Of a stretch of DNA of 64,000 nt, positions 24,742-32,873 are shown one piece after another. The notes under the pieces were generated by a model. The model worked only from the letters and a program-made list of their open reading frames with translations. It had not been told where the DNA came from and did not search any database. Origin of the DNA: CAVVFX01 sp963747535 (GTDB taxonomy: Bacteria; Acidobacteriota; Terriglobia; Bryobacterales; Bryobacteraceae); contig CAVVFX010000020.1 in NCBI GenBank assembly GCA_963747535.1, positions 558,001 to 622,000 of the forward strand, written 5' to 3'. The position numbers and the translations under genes are program-made. The stretch's first letter is position 1, and each line of letters starts with the position of its first letter.

Positions 24742-27492
24742 CTATTTCACCGCCGACTCGATCGCTTCGAGTTCCTTGCCGGCCTCCGCCCAGCGGCCTT
24801 GCCCCGCGAGTTCGCGATACTTCCGCAAGTGTTCGCGAATCGATTGGACTACCGCCGAATTTCCCGCCGCCGGAGCGCCGGGTGTGACCGCCGTTCCCGG
24901 CGCGGCCGTGGTTGTCGTAGTGGAAGGGGCACCGGGCGAAGTTTCGGAACTGCCCGCCAGTTCGGCCAGCGCCTGGTCGTAGGTGTCCGTGTAGACGATG
25001 CGATCGCCCAGCGCGAGCACTATTTTCTGCAACTGCGGAATTCGCGCCTGCGACGCCTGGAGATAAATCGGCTCGACGTAGAGAAATGTCTTGTCGATGG
25101 GTAGCACCAGCACCTGCCCGCGCAGCACCTGTGAGCCTTGCTGGTTCCACATAGTGAGATCCTTCGAGATCGTCTGGTCCTGATCGATGCGCGCGGAAAT
25201 CATCATTGGGCCCAGCGTCATCTTCTGCTTCGAGAGCCTCAGCACATCCACTTCGCCAAGATGCTCCCCATCACAGCGCGCCATCATGACGCCGATCATG
25301 TTTTGTTTGTTGCGGGGAGTGAAGGAGGTCATCAGCACAAACTCGAGGTCGTCGCTGTCCGGAACGGTTGCCACCATATACGTCGGCTTCACCCGCTCGG
25401 GCTTCTGACCCTGGCCCGAAACAAAACTCGATATGTCCCAAAGATCTTCCTTGTTATAGAAAACCTGCGGATTGGTCATGTGGTAAGTGCGATACAACTC
25501 CGCCTGCACATTGAAGAGGACTTCGGGATATCGCGCGTGCGCACGCAGATCGGCAGGCATTTCGGAACTCGGGAGAAACAGATTGGGAAACAGACTCCGG
25601 TAAGCCTGGATTATGGGATCCTCCGGCGCAAAGATGTACAGGTGCGTGGTCCCATCGTAGGCGTCGATGGTGGCCTTGACGGCGTTACGAATATAGTTGA
25701 TGGTGCCGGCGCTGCCCAGGTCTTCGCGGCGCGAAAACGGATGCGAATCGGAGGTCGTGTAGCCATCGACCATCCACACCAGGCGTCCCTCCTTCGTGAT
25801 CACCAGGTACGCATCCGGATCCCATGCGAGAAATCCGGCGACCGCGTCCAGCCGTTCGGTGAGTCTGCGGCGGATCATCATCCGGCTGTTGGACGTCAGA
25901 TAATTGGTGAGCAGGATGTTCGCGTCACCCTGTTGCATGGATGCTGCCAGGCGCATAAAGACCGACGACATGGGAAAGCCGCCGCTGCCTTCGTAATGCG
26001 ACTGTTGGTCCGCGCCGGTGGCTTCGGGCTGTTCCGTATGTACGAACACCGGATCTTCCTGGGTCTCTCCGAAGTAGAGCTCCGGACGCGTGACCTTGAG
26101 GCTGGGGGTCCGGATCTGCAACGGCATGTTTTCGACGAGATAACTCGGCAGCCCTTCCGGCGTGATCTTGTTGACCTCCGCCAGCACCAGGCCGTAGCCG
26201 TGCGTATAAGTGAAATGGCGATTGACCCAACTGGATGCGGCGCCCGCGGGCAACTGGTTGATGTCCAGTTCACGCGGCGAGAGCAGCACCTGCCGGAAAT
26301 TGCCGTTAATGGTATAGCGGTCGACATCCGTGTCGTTGAAAACGTAATAAGGACGCAACGCCTGGGTCTGCGTGACGGTATCGTGGAAGGGCTGCCAGTC
26401 CCACAGGCGCACATTGTCGAGCAGCGCTTTGTGCTTGTTCACGTCCAGGGTGGATTCGGGTGAAGTCTCAAAGTCGACCACTTTCACCTTGCTCTCCAAA
26501 CCGTAAGCAATCCGCGTAGCCCGGATGTGTGCGTCGATATAGGGAGCCTCCAGCGAAATCTCATTGGGCTTCACGAAAATGCTGGAGAAGATCGCCGGCA
26601 CGACCGCCGCTACCGGCAACGCCAACAGCATGAACGCAGCAGGTATCCAACGGCCCAGCAAGACCAACCCGGCGGCAGCAAAGGCGGCCAACACCAACAG
26701 CCATTGCATCGGCAGCCCGACCGTCGCGTCCGTGTAGTCGATTCCGGTCATGAAGCCGTGGTCGTTCCAGACCATATCGTAACGGCCTAGAAAATATCTC
26801 ACGGCCATGGCCAGCAGAAAGACTACGACGGCGCCCCTCAGATACTTCGATTCCAATCCGCCGCTCAAGCGTAGAAATCGCAGATCCAGTTGTTGCGGGT
26901 GGCTGAGGTCCGGGAACTGATCCCGCAACTGCCAGCCCCGAGCGCACAGCCAGTACACCAGGATCGAAACGATCGTCAAGGCCAGGACGTACTGGCGCAA
27001 GCTTTCGTAGAACGGGAGGTCGAAGAGATAGAAGTGCAGCGGCTGATTGAAGATCGGATCGTGCCACGCGTTGGATGCGGCCGGCAGCGAGCGGCTGCCG
27101 ATGTAGCGCATGATGGTCCAGTTGTCGATGTTGGCAGCGGCGATAATCCAGCCCAGCAGGATAGCGCCGAGTACGGTGATCTTCGCGTACAGCGGATGGT
27201 CCTTCAGGAACGTGCCGGAGAACTTCACGGCGCGCACATGTGCCCACCACAGAACCACCGCGGCGAGGATGGCGCCGATCGCCACCGGTATGGTCTGGTA
27301 GGAGTAATAGTCAAGCCAGGTGTGGACCTGGCCGAGTTCGTTCCACCACTCGTAATCGATGAGGAGCGACGCGCCCCAGCGCACCACGAACAACGCGAGG
27401 AGCGCGATCACCGCCAGCGCAATGAGGGGGGTCCGCCGTCCCCCGCGGCTCGGTGGGGGAATTCGGTGCGGGGGAATACGATAGGGATCCAT
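24742..27492 (-). CDS. UPF0182 family integral membrane protein
   Basis: A 916-residue protein of the COG1615/UPF0182 family. A Pro/Arg-rich cytoplasmic N-terminus is followed by about seven membrane segments within residues 20-300 (for example LIALAVIALLALFVVRWGA and ITVLGAILLGWIIAAA). A long soluble part then carries conserved stretches such as NVRLWDWQPFHDTVTQTQ, RYTINGNFRQVLLSPREL, and MTSFTPRNKQNMIGVMMARC. The last 110 residues are Ser/Thr/Ala/Pro-rich, then a charged helix. No biochemical role is known. The gene diverges from the prepilin peptidase at 27514 across only 21 nt. Confidence 0.93.
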   Translation of the reverse strand: MDPYRIPPHRIPPPSRGGRRTPLIALAVIALLALFVVRWGASLLIDYEWWNELGQVHTWLDYYSYQTIPVAIGAILAAVVLWWAHVRAVKFSGTFLKDHPLYAKITVLGAILLGWIIAAANIDNWTIMRYIGSRSLPAASNAWHDPIFNQPLHFYLFDLPFYESLRQYVLALTIVSILVYWLCARGWQLRDQFPDLSHPQQLDLRFLRLSGGLESKYLRGAVVVFLLAMAVRYFLGRYDMVWNDHGFMTGIDYTDATVGLPMQWLLVLAAFAAAGLVLLGRWIPAAFMLLALPVAAVVPAIFSSIFVKPNEISLEAPYIDAHIRATRIAYGLESKVKVVDFETSPESTLDVNKHKALLDNVRLWDWQPFHDTVTQTQALRPYYVFNDTDVDRYTINGNFRQVLLSPRELDINQLPAGAASSWVNRHFTYTHGYGLVLAEVNKITPEGLPSYLVENMPLQIRTPSLKVTRPELYFGETQEDPVFVHTEQPEATGADQQSHYEGSGGFPMSSVFMRLAASMQQGDANILLTNYLTSNSRMMIRRRLTERLDAVAGFLAWDPDAYLVITKEGRLVWMVDGYTTSDSHPFSRREDLGSAGTINYIRNAVKATIDAYDGTTHLYIFAPEDPIIQAYRSLFPNLFLPSSEMPADLRAHARYPEVLFNVQAELYRTYHMTNPQVFYNKEDLWDISSFVSGQGQKPERVKPTYMVATVPDSDDLEFVLMTSFTPRNKQNMIGVMMARCDGEHLGEVDVLRLSKQKMTLGPMMISARIDQDQTISKDLTMWNQQGSQVLRGQVLVLPIDKTFLYVEPIYLQASQARIPQLQKIVLALGDRIVYTDTYDQALAELAGSSETSPGAPSTTTTTAAPGTAVTPGAPAAGNSAVVQSIREHLRKYRELAGQGRWAEAGKELEAIESAVK

Positions 27493-27513
27493 TCATCCCT
27501 TACTATAGGCTTA

Positions 27514-28056
27514 ATGCCACTCGCTCCCGCAATTATTTCCGCGCTCTTCCTCCTGGCGGCGTTCGGCGCTATCTGGGATCTGCGTACTCGCCGCATTCCA
27601 AATTGGCTCACGCTGGCGGGCCTGATCGCCGGTTTCGGGCTCAACGGGGTGCTCTACGGACTGCCCGGCCTGGCCAGCGCCGGACTGGGAATGCTCACCG
27701 GCTTCGGCATCTATCTTGTCCTGTTCCTGCTGCATGCCATGGGCGCCGGCGACGTCAAGTTTATGGCCGCCGTCGGATCCCTGGTGGGACCGGCCTGGTG
27801 GTTCAAGATCTTTTTAGCGTCGGTGATTGTGGGCGCGATAGCCGGCGTGTTTCTCGCGTTGTCGAAAGGACGCCTGCGCAGCACGTTCGGCAATGTCGGC
27901 TACATCGTCTCCGAAATCGCACATTTCCGCCCGCCTCATGTGCGGCGCGAAGACCTCGACGTAAAAAGCGCGAAAGCCTTGCGTCTGCCCCACGGCGCCG
28001 CCATCGCTGCCGGTGTTTTCATCGTGGTCGGCTACGGGTGGTGGCAATACCGATGA
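27514..28056 (+). CDS. Type IV prepilin peptidase, A24 family (CpaA/TadV-like)
   Basis: A 180-residue membrane aspartyl peptidase lacking the N-methylase domain of PilD. The two catalytic aspartates are Asp22 (AIWDLRTRRIPNW) and Asp80 in the GxGD motif (GAGDVKFMAAVG). Four to six hydrophobic segments surround them. It would cleave leader peptides of prepilins or pseudopilins at the cytoplasmic membrane. No pilin or Tad gene is in the window. The stop overlaps the next ATG (ATGA), so it is translationally coupled to the YbaK-type gene. The start follows from the family alignment; the ribosome-binding site is weak. Confidence 0.88.
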   Translation: MPLAPAIISALFLLAAFGAIWDLRTRRIPNWLTLAGLIAGFGLNGVLYGLPGLASAGLGMLTGFGIYLVLFLLHAMGAGDVKFMAAVGSLVGPAWWFKIFLASVIVGAIAGVFLALSKGRLRSTFGNVGYIVSEIAHFRPPHVRREDLDVKSAKALRLPHGAAIAAGVFIVVGYGWWQYR

Positions 28057-28532
28057 ACACCCTTGAGCTGATTCGTCAACACCTTAACGCCCTGGCGATT
28101 GACTTTCGGGAGGTGCACCACGCCCCTACGTTCACCTCCGAAGAATCCGCTAAAGCTCGCGGAGAAGATCTCCGCGTTGGAGGCAAAGCTCTGCTCATGA
28201 AAACCGGAGACGTGTTCCGGCTGTTCGTCCTCAGCGCCAGTCTCAAAGCTGATTCCGGCGCCATCCGCGACAGGTTCGGCGTGAAGAAAACGCGCTTCGC
28301 CACCTCCGCCGAACTCCTCGATCTGACGGGACTCGTGCCCGGCTCCGTGCCGCCCTTCGGGCCGCCAATCCTGCCTTTTGAACTCTACGCCGACACATCC
28401 GTCACCGCCAATGAGAAGATCGCGTTTAACGCCGGCTCACTCGAGGACTCCATTATCCTGAGGGTGGAAGACTGGCTACGGGCCGCCCGCCCCGAGGTAT
28501 TTCGCTTCGCCGCCCCTCCCGAGGTCCGCTAA
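28053..28532 (+). CDS. YbaK/ProX-type aminoacyl-tRNA deacylase
   Basis: A 159-residue protein of the YbaK/prolyl-tRNA-editing superfamily: DFREVHHAPTFTSEESAKAR at the N-terminus, GGKALLMKTGDVFRLFVL holding the conserved Lys, and VPGSVPPFGPP near the middle, as in ProX and the ProRS editing domain. It hydrolyses mischarged aminoacyl-tRNA in trans; the specificity cannot be assigned. Translation is coupled to the prepilin peptidase gene by a 4-nt overlap. Confidence 0.85.
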   Translation: MNTLELIRQHLNALAIDFREVHHAPTFTSEESAKARGEDLRVGGKALLMKTGDVFRLFVLSASLKADSGAIRDRFGVKKTRFATSAELLDLTGLVPGSVPPFGPPILPFELYADTSVTANEKIAFNAGSLEDSIILRVEDWLRAARPEVFRFAAPPEVR

Positions 28533-28538
28533 ACCTGC

Positions 28539-28566
28539 TTGACAACTGTTCCAGGTACTGTAGAAT
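28539..28566 (+). promoter_or_regulatory. Sigma-70 promoter for the MerR-family gene
   Basis: TTGACA (28539-28544) and TAGAAT (28561-28566) are separated by 16 nt and lie about 40 nt before ATG 28607. The spacer is shorter than the 19-20 nt spacers of classical MerR-activated promoters. Confidence 0.7.
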
Positions 28567-28606
28567 CCTGTAAGGCCCCTTATTTCTGAAACAAAGGCAG
28601 CGGAAA

Positions 28607-29104
28607 ATGTTACGCGCAAAAAATCGGCGTCCGGCAGTGCTTCCAAGTGGCGAAGTTTATACCAGCGGTGAAGTGGCGGAGATCTCCGGTGTGAGCCTCC
28701 GTCAGTTGCAGTGGTGGGACGAACAAAATGTTGTCTCACCCAAGCAGGACGGCCATCGCCGTGTGTACGAACCGCACGAAGTAGTCGAGGTCTCCGTGAT
28801 CGCGGAGTTGCGCCGGAAGGGCTTCTCGTTGCAGCGGATCCGGCGTGTGGTCCGCTATCTTCACAAGGAGATGAGCCGGAAGTTGGGCGAGGCCCTGCTC
28901 GGGGAGTCGGAGATGCACCTGCTCACGGATGGCAAGACCGTGTATCTGGAAGACAAACCCGAGCGCATCATCGAAGTCATGAAAGCCGCCCGCCAGCCGA
29001 TGTTCCTGGTCTGTGTGACCGATCAGCTCAGGAGGTTCGAATCGGCCGTAAAAAAGCCCTCGAAGCTCGAAACGTCGAGCGCTGAAGGACGCCCGCGAGT
29101 CTAG
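28607..29104 (+). CDS. MerR-family transcriptional regulator
   Basis: A 165-residue regulator. The winged helix-turn-helix lies at residues 17-85: VYTSGEVAEISGVSLRQLQW, WDEQNVVSP, GHRRVYEPHEV, and LRRKGFSLQRIRRVVRYL. The C-terminal 75 residues are not a known metal-binding or drug-binding domain and contain no cysteine cluster, which argues against a metal sensor. It may repress or activate its own strong promoter just upstream. The target is unknown. Confidence 0.88.
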   Translation: MLRAKNRRPAVLPSGEVYTSGEVAEISGVSLRQLQWWDEQNVVSPKQDGHRRVYEPHEVVEVSVIAELRRKGFSLQRIRRVVRYLHKEMSRKLGEALLGESEMHLLTDGKTVYLEDKPERIIEVMKAARQPMFLVCVTDQLRRFESAVKKPSKLETSSAEGRPRV

Positions 29105-29145
29105 CTGGCTGTGTCTTGCGCCCGCTGCACAAAACAGAGCTGTTC

Positions 29146-29187
29146 TTATTCGTGTTCATTCGTGTTCATTCCTGGCCGAATGTTTTA
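29146..29187. repeat. ATTCGTGTTC-type repeat, single arm
   Basis: Matches the right arm of the 12972-13091 inverted repeat (TTATTCGTGTTCATTCGTG then TTCATTC and a changed CCTGGCCGAATGTTTT). It lies between the MerR gene and thiL, ending 16 nt before the thiL start. Confidence 0.7.
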
Positions 29188-29203
29188 AGCTCTTTGGTCT
29201 TCC

Positions 29204-30118
29204 ATGACTGAAGCCGAAATTCTGGAGCGGCTCAAGCGCCGCATATCCTTGCCGCGCCAATCCCGAGTGGTGACTGGCATCGGCGACGACTGCGCCATTT
29301 ACCGTGGACGCGGTGCTTCCGACGATCTTCTGCTGACCACCGACCTTCTCATCGAAGGCGTACACTTTCTCCGCTCCACTCATCGCGCGGCAGATATCGG
29401 ACACAAGGCGCTCGCTCGCGGTCTGAGCGATATCGCGGCTATGGGAGGCGACCCCACATTCTGCCTGCTGTCGCTCGCCCTAACGGAATCCGTCTCCGCC
29501 AAATGGATCGACAACTTCTATTCCGGTCTGCTGACACTCGCTGAAGCACACCGAGTCATCCTGGCTGGCGGTGACCTTTCGCGGGCCGCGCAAATTACCT
29601 GCGACATCGTGTGTGTCGGGGCTGTACCGCGAGGTCACGCTCTGTTACGGACCAGCGCCCATCCCCGCGACCCCATTTACGTTTCCGGCGCGCTTGGCGG
29701 ATCAGCCCTCGGACTCGCAACCCATCGCGGCGCGGCACGCCTCCGTCACCTTCGGCCCGAACCCCGCGTCGCACTCGGACAGTATTTGCGCAAGACTCTT
29801 CATGCCACCGCGGCCATGGACCTCAGCGATGGCCTATCCCTCGACCTCACGCGCATGTGTCAGGCTTCGGGAATCTCGGCGGCGATAGATCGTGTTCCGT
29901 TCTTTCCCGGAGCCACATTGGAGCAGAGCCTGCACGGTGGCGAAGATTACGAATTGCTGTTCACCGTGCGTCCTGGGACGCGTGTTCCGGCGACTTTTCG
30001 CGGCATCCCGCTCACCCGAATTGGTACCATGCTCGAAGGTCCTGAAACTCGTGTGCTACTGGACGGAACGCCGCTCCCCGTCCTGGGGCACGACCACTTT
30101 CGGTCCAGGAAAACGTAA
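29204..30118 (+). CDS. thiL: Thiamine-monophosphate kinase ThiL
   Basis: A 304-residue AIR-synthase-fold kinase. The metal/phosphate motifs are VVTGIGDDCAIYRG (residues 22-35), LLTTDLLIEGVHF, and the conserved GGDPTFCLLSLAL. The C-terminal domain has LDLSDG-like AAMDLSDGLSLDL and HGGEDYELLFTV. It phosphorylates thiamine monophosphate to thiamine diphosphate, the last step of the pathway. No other thi gene is nearby. The methyltransferase gene begins 1 nt after the stop. Confidence 0.95.
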   Translation: MTEAEILERLKRRISLPRQSRVVTGIGDDCAIYRGRGASDDLLLTTDLLIEGVHFLRSTHRAADIGHKALARGLSDIAAMGGDPTFCLLSLALTESVSAKWIDNFYSGLLTLAEAHRVILAGGDLSRAAQITCDIVCVGAVPRGHALLRTSAHPRDPIYVSGALGGSALGLATHRGAARLRHLRPEPRVALGQYLRKTLHATAAMDLSDGLSLDLTRMCQASGISAAIDRVPFFPGATLEQSLHGGEDYELLFTVRPGTRVPATFRGIPLTRIGTMLEGPETRVLLDGTPLPVLGHDHFRSRKT

Positions 30119-30119
30119 C

Positions 30120-31130
30120 ATGACCACGAACCTCCCGGACCCCGCGCCTGTAGGCAGACTGATCGAAGCCTTCCGCTGGTCCAAGACCATGTTCACCACG
30201 GCTTCGCTGGGTATCTACGATCTTCTGCCCGCCACTGCCGGAAGCCTCGCCCAGGCGCTGCACTTGAATCATGACGCGCTGGAACGTCTGCTTGACGGTA
30301 ACGTCGGCCTGGGATTGCTCGAAAAGCGCGGCGAGGCTTACTATAATCAACCGGTGGCCGAGGTTTACCTGCGCAAAGACAGTCGGCACTCGCTGGTCGG
30401 CTACGTTTTGTATTCTGACCGTGCGTTGTATCCCATGTGGGGTCATCTGGACGACGCCGTGCGCGAAGGCACTCATCGCTGGCATCAGACTTTCGGCACG
30501 CCGGGGCCGATCTTCGATCACTTCTTCAGCACTGAAGAAAACATGCGAACGTTCATCATGGCCATGCACGGATTCGGAATGCTCAGTTCTCCGGCCGTGG
30601 TGCGCGCGTTCGACCTGAGCCGCTTTCACCGGCTCGTGGACCTTGGCGGCGCCACCGGACACCTGGCCATAGCGGCGTGCGAAGCGTATCCCGAATTGCA
30701 GGGCGTGGTGCTGGATCTGGAACGAGTCATTCCGTTGACTCGCGAAATCGTGGCCCAGTCAACGGCCAAAGATCGCATCACTTGTGCAGCCGGCGATTTC
30801 TTTCACGGCGATTTGCCGGAAGGCGACCTCTACGCCTTGGGACGGATTCTGCACGATTGGAACGAAGAGAAGATCGAAATGCTGCTGCGCCGGATTTGCC
30901 GGCGATTGCCCAAAGGAGGCGCGCTGCTGATTGCCGAGCGTCTGCTGGAGCCGGATAAGAGTGGTCCGGTCAACGCACTGATGCAGTCGTTGAACATGCT
31001 GATCTGCACCGAAGGAAAAGAAAGGACGCTCGAAGAGTATCGAACGCTGCTCCTCGATGCCGGCTTCACCCACGTCGAAGGGAAAAGAACCGGCCGCGCG
31101 TTAGACGCCATCTTGTGTGACAGACTTTAG
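30120..31130 (+). CDS. SAM-dependent O-methyltransferase, acetylserotonin/hydroxyneurosporene type
   Basis: A 336-residue class I methyltransferase with an N-terminal winged-helix dimerisation domain (FRWSKTMFTTASLGIYDLLP, HDALERLLDGNVGLGLLEK). The catalytic Rossmann domain has LVDLGGATGHLAIAACEAYP, VVLDLERVIP, and GRILHDWNEEKIEMLLRRI with the catalytic His in ILHDW. This layout is that of plant/bacterial O-methyltransferase family 2. The substrate is unknown; linkage to thiL may only be transcriptional. ATG 30120 has AGGA about 9 nt upstream. The stop codon is formed by the first bases of the following long inverted repeat. Confidence 0.88.
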   Translation: MTTNLPDPAPVGRLIEAFRWSKTMFTTASLGIYDLLPATAGSLAQALHLNHDALERLLDGNVGLGLLEKRGEAYYNQPVAEVYLRKDSRHSLVGYVLYSDRALYPMWGHLDDAVREGTHRWHQTFGTPGPIFDHFFSTEENMRTFIMAMHGFGMLSSPAVVRAFDLSRFHRLVDLGGATGHLAIAACEAYPELQGVVLDLERVIPLTREIVAQSTAKDRITCAAGDFFHGDLPEGDLYALGRILHDWNEEKIEMLLRRICRRLPKGGALLIAERLLEPDKSGPVNALMQSLNMLICTEGKERTLEEYRTLLLDAGFTHVEGKRTGRALDAILCDRL

Positions 31131-31260
31131 AGGTAGTTGCAAAATTCGGACGCCAGCGGCCGAGGCAGGCGAAACCGCCTGCCCCACCAACGCAAACACT
31201 GGACTTGCAAGGTGGCGCGGGCGGTTTCGCCTGCGCAGGTCGAATTTTGCAACTACCTCT
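31129..31260. repeat. Long nested palindromic repeat, copy A
   Basis: Outer arms 31129-31148 and 31241-31260 are perfect 20-base reverse complements (AGAGGTAGTTGCAAAATTCG). Inner arms 31165-31179 and 31220-31234 are perfect 15-base complements (GCAGGCGAAACCGCC). About 130 bases in all, close behind the methyltransferase stop. A second copy is at 32199-32333. Confidence 0.9.
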
Positions 31261-31279
31261 TTAGGCTGTCAGGTTATCT

Positions 31280-32191
31280 ATGCTCAAAATCGAAAAACAG
31301 GCGTGGGGTGGTTGGCCGAACTGCTACAGCATCTCGAATGACGAGGTCGACCTCATCGTCACCAGCGACATTGGACCGCGCATCATGCGCTACGGCTTTT
31401 TGAACGGCCAGAACCTCTTCAAGAACTTCGAAGAGTCGATGGGCCAATCGGGCGAGAGCGAGTGGATCTTGCGCGGCGGTCATCGCATCTGGGCTGCGCC
31501 GGAAGAAACGCCCAGAACGTACGCCCCGGATAACGGTCCAGTCGAAATCGTCATTACAGGCGATGCCCTCACCGCCATTCAACCGGTCGAAGCCATGACC
31601 GGTCTGCAGAAAGAGATCACCGTGAGACTCGCGCAGTCGGGTACCGCGGTGGAAGTGCGTCATCGCATCAAAAACACTCTTCTCTGGGATATTGAAGTCG
31701 CGCCATGGGCGGTGTCGATGATGGCGCAGCGCGGCGTAGGCATCACCGGATTTCCGCCGCGCGGCAAACATCCCGACATCCTGCCCCCTACTCATCCACT
31801 CGTAATGTGGGCCTTCACCGATCTCAGCGACCCGCGCTGGAAGTTCACCAAAAAGTACATTGTTCTGCGGCAGGTACCGGAGAATGCGGTTCCGCAAAAA
31901 ATCGGACATTTTAATCCGAAAACCTGGGGGGCCTATCTCCTGGGCACCGACCTCTTCATCAAACGTACGGATGCCGATGCCTCGCGTCCCTATCCCGATT
32001 TCGGCTGTTCCTACGAGACCTTTACGCGCGACGACATGCTCGAAATCGAGACTCTCGGGCCGTTGACGAAACTTGCGCCGGGTGTGTCTCTCGAACACAT
32101 CGAGCGCTGGACGCTGCACCGCAACGTTCACCTGAAGAGCTTCACCGACGAAGAACTGGATCAGGTACTGGCGCCGCTTCTGCTTGTGTGA
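31280..32191 (+). CDS. DUF4380-like / mutarotase-fold protein
   Basis: A 303-residue protein with the beta-sandwich pattern of galactose-mutarotase-like folds: NCYSISNDEVDLIVTSDIGP at the start, GGHRIWAAPEETPRTY, and EVRHRIKNTLLWDIEVAPW in the middle. It lacks a signal peptide. This resembles DUF4380 and aldose-1-epimerase-type proteins that bind sugars. Enzymatic activity is not assured, because I cannot place the usual His/Glu pair with confidence. The gene is framed by the two copies of a long palindromic repeat. Confidence 0.7.
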   Translation: MLKIEKQAWGGWPNCYSISNDEVDLIVTSDIGPRIMRYGFLNGQNLFKNFEESMGQSGESEWILRGGHRIWAAPEETPRTYAPDNGPVEIVITGDALTAIQPVEAMTGLQKEITVRLAQSGTAVEVRHRIKNTLLWDIEVAPWAVSMMAQRGVGITGFPPRGKHPDILPPTHPLVMWAFTDLSDPRWKFTKKYIVLRQVPENAVPQKIGHFNPKTWGAYLLGTDLFIKRTDADASRPYPDFGCSYETFTRDDMLEIETLGPLTKLAPGVSLEHIERWTLHRNVHLKSFTDEELDQVLAPLLLV

Positions 32192-32198
32192 CAGACCT

Positions 32199-32333
32199 CA
32201 GAGGTACTTGCAAAATTCAGCCGCAGCGGCCGAGGCAGGCGAAACCGGCTGCCCCACCAACGCAAGCATTGGACTTGCAAGGATGGCGCGGGCGGTTTCG
32301 CCTGCGCCGGTCGGATTCTGCAAGTACCTCTGA
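32199..32333. repeat. Long nested palindromic repeat, copy B
   Basis: Same organisation as copy A at 31129-31260: outer arms AGAGGTACTTGCAA / TTGCAAGTACCTCT variants at the ends, inner GCAGGCGAAACCGGC and GGCGGTTTCGCCTGC. It lies between converging genes. Confidence 0.88.
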
Positions 32334-32342
32334 AGTCTCGAG

Positions 32343-32555
32343 TTACAGTGACGGCCGGCGCTGCTCAATCGACTGCAGCAAGCGGCGGCTGGCCTCGGCG
32401 ACTTCGGTCACCGCCCGATCGAATGCTTCCTGATTGGCACGAGAAGGTTTCTGGAATCCGCTGATCTTGCGCACGAACTGCAAGGCGGCTGCGCTCAACT
32501 CATCCGGTGTCGCGGAAAGCCCGGGCCGGCGCAAGACTTTAATGCTTCGGCACAT
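32343..32555 (-). CDS. DUF2277 family protein
   Basis: A 70-residue protein beginning MCRSIKVLRRPG, which is diagnostic of DUF2277. The remainder is helical (AAALQFVRKISGFQKPSRAN). The function is unknown. It starts 10 nt after the stop of the EthD-type gene on the same strand, so they form a two-gene unit. Confidence 0.85.
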   Translation of the reverse strand: MCRSIKVLRRPGLSATPDELSAAALQFVRKISGFQKPSRANQEAFDRAVTEVAEASRRLLQSIEQRRPSL

Positions 32556-32565
32556 ACTCCCGAGC

Positions 32566-32871
32566 TTACACCGCTTCAGTATCGAGAACGAGCACAGTTA
32601 CTCCGGCCTGCGCAAAATTGGCCAGGTCCGCTACCGTAGCCTGTCCCTCGTGTGATGCGAAGGCCGCTTCGATATCCGCCATCGAATCGAAGATCAACTC
32701 GGCGACCAGGTGGGCGGGATTGCCGGCCATCACGCGCGGCGGCGCTACGCTGACGTTGGCGGACCGCAACCCTGGGATACGCTTCGCAAGAGGAATGTGC
32801 GTTTCGCGATAGTACTTGTCAAAGGCCGCTGCGTCGGCCGGGGGATTATAGAGAACAAGGATTCGTGCCAT
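32566..32871 (-). CDS. EthD-domain protein
   Basis: A 101-residue ferredoxin-like dimeric alpha/beta barrel protein of the EthD type: ARILVLYNPPADAAAFDKYY, HIPLAKRIPG, and a closing strand pair before AGVTVLVLDTE. EthD relatives are found with oxygenases and ethers, but most members have no tested function. ATG 32871 stands back to back with the GTG start of the SASA gene (32874). Confidence 0.85.
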   Translation of the reverse strand: MARILVLYNPPADAAAFDKYYRETHIPLAKRIPGLRSANVSVAPPRVMAGNPAHLVAELIFDSMADIEAAFASHEGQATVADLANFAQAGVTVLVLDTEAV

Positions 32872-32873
32872 AA

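Noticed and set aside
25138..26463. 441-codon open frame antisense to the UPF0182 gene
   Set aside because: Arg/His-rich translation without domains; the UPF0182 protein is clear.
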